NCBI GenBank assembly: GCA_017466495.1
Contig: JAFTUB010000223.1
Location: forward strand, 1-8,053
DNA: 8,053 nucleotides
DNA from: Clostridia bacterium
Lineage (GTDB): Bacteria; Bacillota; Clostridia; Oscillospirales; CAG-272
Direction: 5' to 3'
In this document: piece by piece, positions 7,389-8,053 of the stretch
How the letters are laid out: the number at the start of each line of letters is the position of its first letter
Numbering within the stretch: the first letter of the stretch is position 1
Notes under the pieces: generated by a model
The model's database searches: none
What the model saw: only the letters and a program-made list of their open reading frames with translations
What the model was told of the DNA's origin: nothing
Position numbers and translations under genes: made by a program

Positions 7389-7413
7389 AAAACTGCGAAA
7401 AATACGAAAAAAA
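7387..7413 (+). promoter_or_regulatory. Phased A-tracts / UP-element-like region upstream of the rpsU promoter
   Basis: Three A-runs (7387-7392, 7398-7402 and 7407-7413) are centred 10 to 10.5 bases apart, about one helical turn, directly upstream of the -35 box. Relative to the predicted start near 7452, the last run covers about -45 to -39 and the middle one about -54 to -50. These are the positions of the proximal and distal UP subsites bound by the RNA polymerase alpha C-terminal domain. Such phasing also bends DNA. The function is inferred from pattern and position. Confidence 0.6.
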
Positions 7414-7416
7414 CTC

Positions 7417-7445
7417 TTGACAGCCGAAAGATTATCGTGTATAAT
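7417..7445 (+). promoter_or_regulatory. Perfect-consensus SigA promoter for rpsU
   Basis: TTGACA (7417-7422), exactly 17 bases, then TATAAT (7440-7445): a 12 of 12 match with optimal spacing. Transcription should start near 7452, giving a leader of about 44 bases before the rpsU ATG. The preceding gene leuS has no terminator, so rpsU could also receive read-through. Confidence 0.9.
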
Positions 7446-7478
7446 ATAAAAAGAGATTTATGTCTCCTTGCACATTGC

Positions 7479-7488
7479 GGAGGGAGGG
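7479..7488 (+). promoter_or_regulatory. Double purine ribosome binding site of rpsU
   Basis: GGAGGGAGGG offers two overlapping anti-16S pairings, with GGGAGGG seven bases before ATG 7496. It selects 7496 over the upstream in-frame ATG at 7460 and suggests strong initiation. Confidence 0.75.
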
Positions 7489-7495
7489 AAGAAGA

Positions 7496-7672
7496 ATGGC
7501 AGAAGTAAGAGTTAAAGATGGCGAATCGCTGGACAGCGCCCTGCGTCGCTTTAAGAGACAGTGCGCAAAGTCGGGCGTCCTCACTGAGCTTCGCAAGAGA
7601 GAGCACTATGAAAAGCCCAGCGTAAAGCGGAAGAAGAAATCCGAGGCAGCCAGAAAGCGCAAGTACAAGTAA
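7496..7672 (+). CDS. rpsU: 30S ribosomal protein S21 (bS21)
   Basis: This encodes 58 residues, the usual bS21 size. The protein is a small, very basic part of the 30S platform near the 3' end of 16S rRNA and helps mRNA recruitment. The sequence starts MAEVRVKDGESLDSALRRFK, matching the family pattern, with R/K-rich segments after LRKREHYEKPS and a lysine/arginine tail ending AARKRKYK. An in-frame ATG at 7460 would add 12 residues, but it lies only about eight bases after the predicted transcription start and has no ribosome site. ATG 7496 has GGGAGGG (7482-7488) seven bases upstream and gives the normal N-terminus. The gene forms its own unit: strong promoter before it, intrinsic terminator after it. 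In other Firmicutes rpsU is often next to yqeY or dnaG; neither is seen here. Confidence 0.97.
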   Translation: MAEVRVKDGESLDSALRRFKRQCAKSGVLTELRKREHYEKPSVKRKKKSEAARKRKYK

Positions 7673-7691
7673 GTCAATCATGACTTGAAAT

Positions 7692-7725
7692 AAGACCGAT
7701 GGGAGTTTCCCATCGGTCTTTTTTT
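7692..7725 (+). terminator. Intrinsic terminator of rpsU
   Basis: The arms AAGACCGATGGG (7692-7703) and CCCATCGGTCTT (7709-7720) pair perfectly over 12 bases with a five-base loop, and the right arm runs into seven T residues (7719-7725). It ends the plus-strand series 20 bases after the rpsU stop. The minus-strand direction has only a broken T-run (TTATTT), so it is probably weaker for the converging gene. Confidence 0.95.
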
Positions 7726-7778
7726 GCGTTGTGCCGATGTTGCCCGGGTGACATAACCGACGGACAAGGTGCATATAC

Positions 7779-8053
7779 TCAACCATCAGACAAGCAAGGG
7801 GGCGGGAGAATGACGGGAGAGAAAGGGATCGCGGGCGGTGCCCGTGCGCAGCTGCGCAGATGCTCCCGGATATACAGTTCCCGGTCAATATCGTGCTGCA
7901 GCGCCGCCAGATCCATGGTGAACACATCTTCCCGGCGGTAGGTATAGCCGTTTTCCGTGACGATCAGTTCTCCTGTGAATTCCTTTGCGACCTTCCGAAG
8001 TACATTGCCGATGGCCTGCGGGTAGTCCTCATAACCCATTTGTGTGACGGGTA
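7779..8053 (-). pseudogene. Glycoside hydrolase family 1 (beta-glucosidase-like) fragment, C-terminus missing; gene runs off the right edge
   Basis: Reading leftward from the edge, the open frame gives PVTQMGYEDYPQAIGNVLRKV, then GELIVTENGY, then DIDRELYIREHLRSCARA, and stops at 7779. GH1 enzymes cleave beta-glucosides or 6-phospho-beta-glucosides. The order G-W/Y-E-x-YP, then (V/I)TENG with the nucleophilic glutamate (codon 7953-7955), then DRxxYIREHL is diagnostic. Family members continue for roughly another 60-80 residues, including a W-SLxDNFEW motif that shapes the sugar pocket. Here, after about 7839, the frame reads a proline-rich tail without resemblance to the family, and the missing end is not found in the other two minus frames down to rpsU. 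I read this as a truncated or rearranged gene; an assembly join is possible. The N-terminal part lies outside the window, so promoter and start are unseen. It converges on rpsU. Confidence 0.65.

Noticed and set aside
7460..7495. Longer rpsU start at ATG 7460 giving a 70-residue protein
   Set aside because: It sits about eight bases after the predicted transcription start with no ribosome site, and the extra residues do not fit the bS21 family.
7671..7686. Small palindrome AAGTCA-ATCA-TGACTT after the rpsU stop
   Set aside because: A six-base stem with no T-run; the stronger terminator lies just downstream. It may be chance, or a minor 3' end stabiliser.
7810..7941. Plus-strand frame beginning ATG 7810 with a purine-rich stretch upstream
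   Set aside because: It is only 43 codons, has no recognisable product, and lies mostly antisense to the GH1 segment, whose TENG motif supports the minus strand.

Overview
The window looks like a core housekeeping stretch from a Gram-positive, moderately GC-rich member of the Clostridia (Bacillota). An Oscillospiraceae/Ruminococcaceae-type gut anaerobe is my best guess. The grounds are the gene order, the purine-rich AAGG/GGAG ribosome binding sites, a short FtsY without an acidic domain, a LytR-CpsA-Psr wall enzyme next to rsfS, and consensus SigA promoters. The taxon is inferred; no rRNA or tRNA gene is present to fix it.

Layout: positions 1 to 7388 hold one tightly packed plus-strand series: smc (3' end only), ftsY, rdgB (ITPase/XTPase), yhbY (CRM-domain RNA-binding protein), a fused nadD-yqeK gene, an LCP-family membrane enzyme, rsfS and leuS. 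Gaps are at most about 40 nt, smc and ftsY overlap, and there is no terminator between the genes, so read-through as one operon is likely. An internal near-consensus promoter lies inside the yqeK half of the fusion (about 2864-2892) and could transcribe lcp-rsfS-leuS separately. After leuS comes an AT-rich gap with an exact TTGACA-N17-TATAAT promoter preceded by three A-tracts about one helical turn apart. It drives rpsU (ribosomal protein S21), which ends in a strong intrinsic terminator (7692-7725).

Beyond the terminator the strand switches. The last about 275 bases hold the 3' part of a minus-strand glycoside hydrolase family 1 gene that enters from the right edge. It contains the TENG nucleophile motif, but family similarity stops soon after and the C-terminal part of the barrel is missing, so it looks truncated or rearranged.

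How the genes fit together: the cluster joins chromosome segregation (Smc), membrane protein targeting (FtsY), nucleotide sanitation (RdgB), ribosome assembly and silencing (YhbY, RsfS, S21), NAD synthesis with Ap4A hydrolysis (NadD-YqeK), wall polymer attachment (LCP) and tRNA charging (LeuRS), all growth-linked functions. The order yhbY-nadD-yqeK-lcp-rsfS-leuS matches the familiar Firmicutes cluster, here attached to smc-ftsY-rdgB. I found no CRISPR array, transposon, phage gene, riboswitch or clearly new system. The points most worth a second look are the nadD-yqeK fusion, the intragenic promoter, the architecture of the rpsU promoter and the broken GH1 gene.
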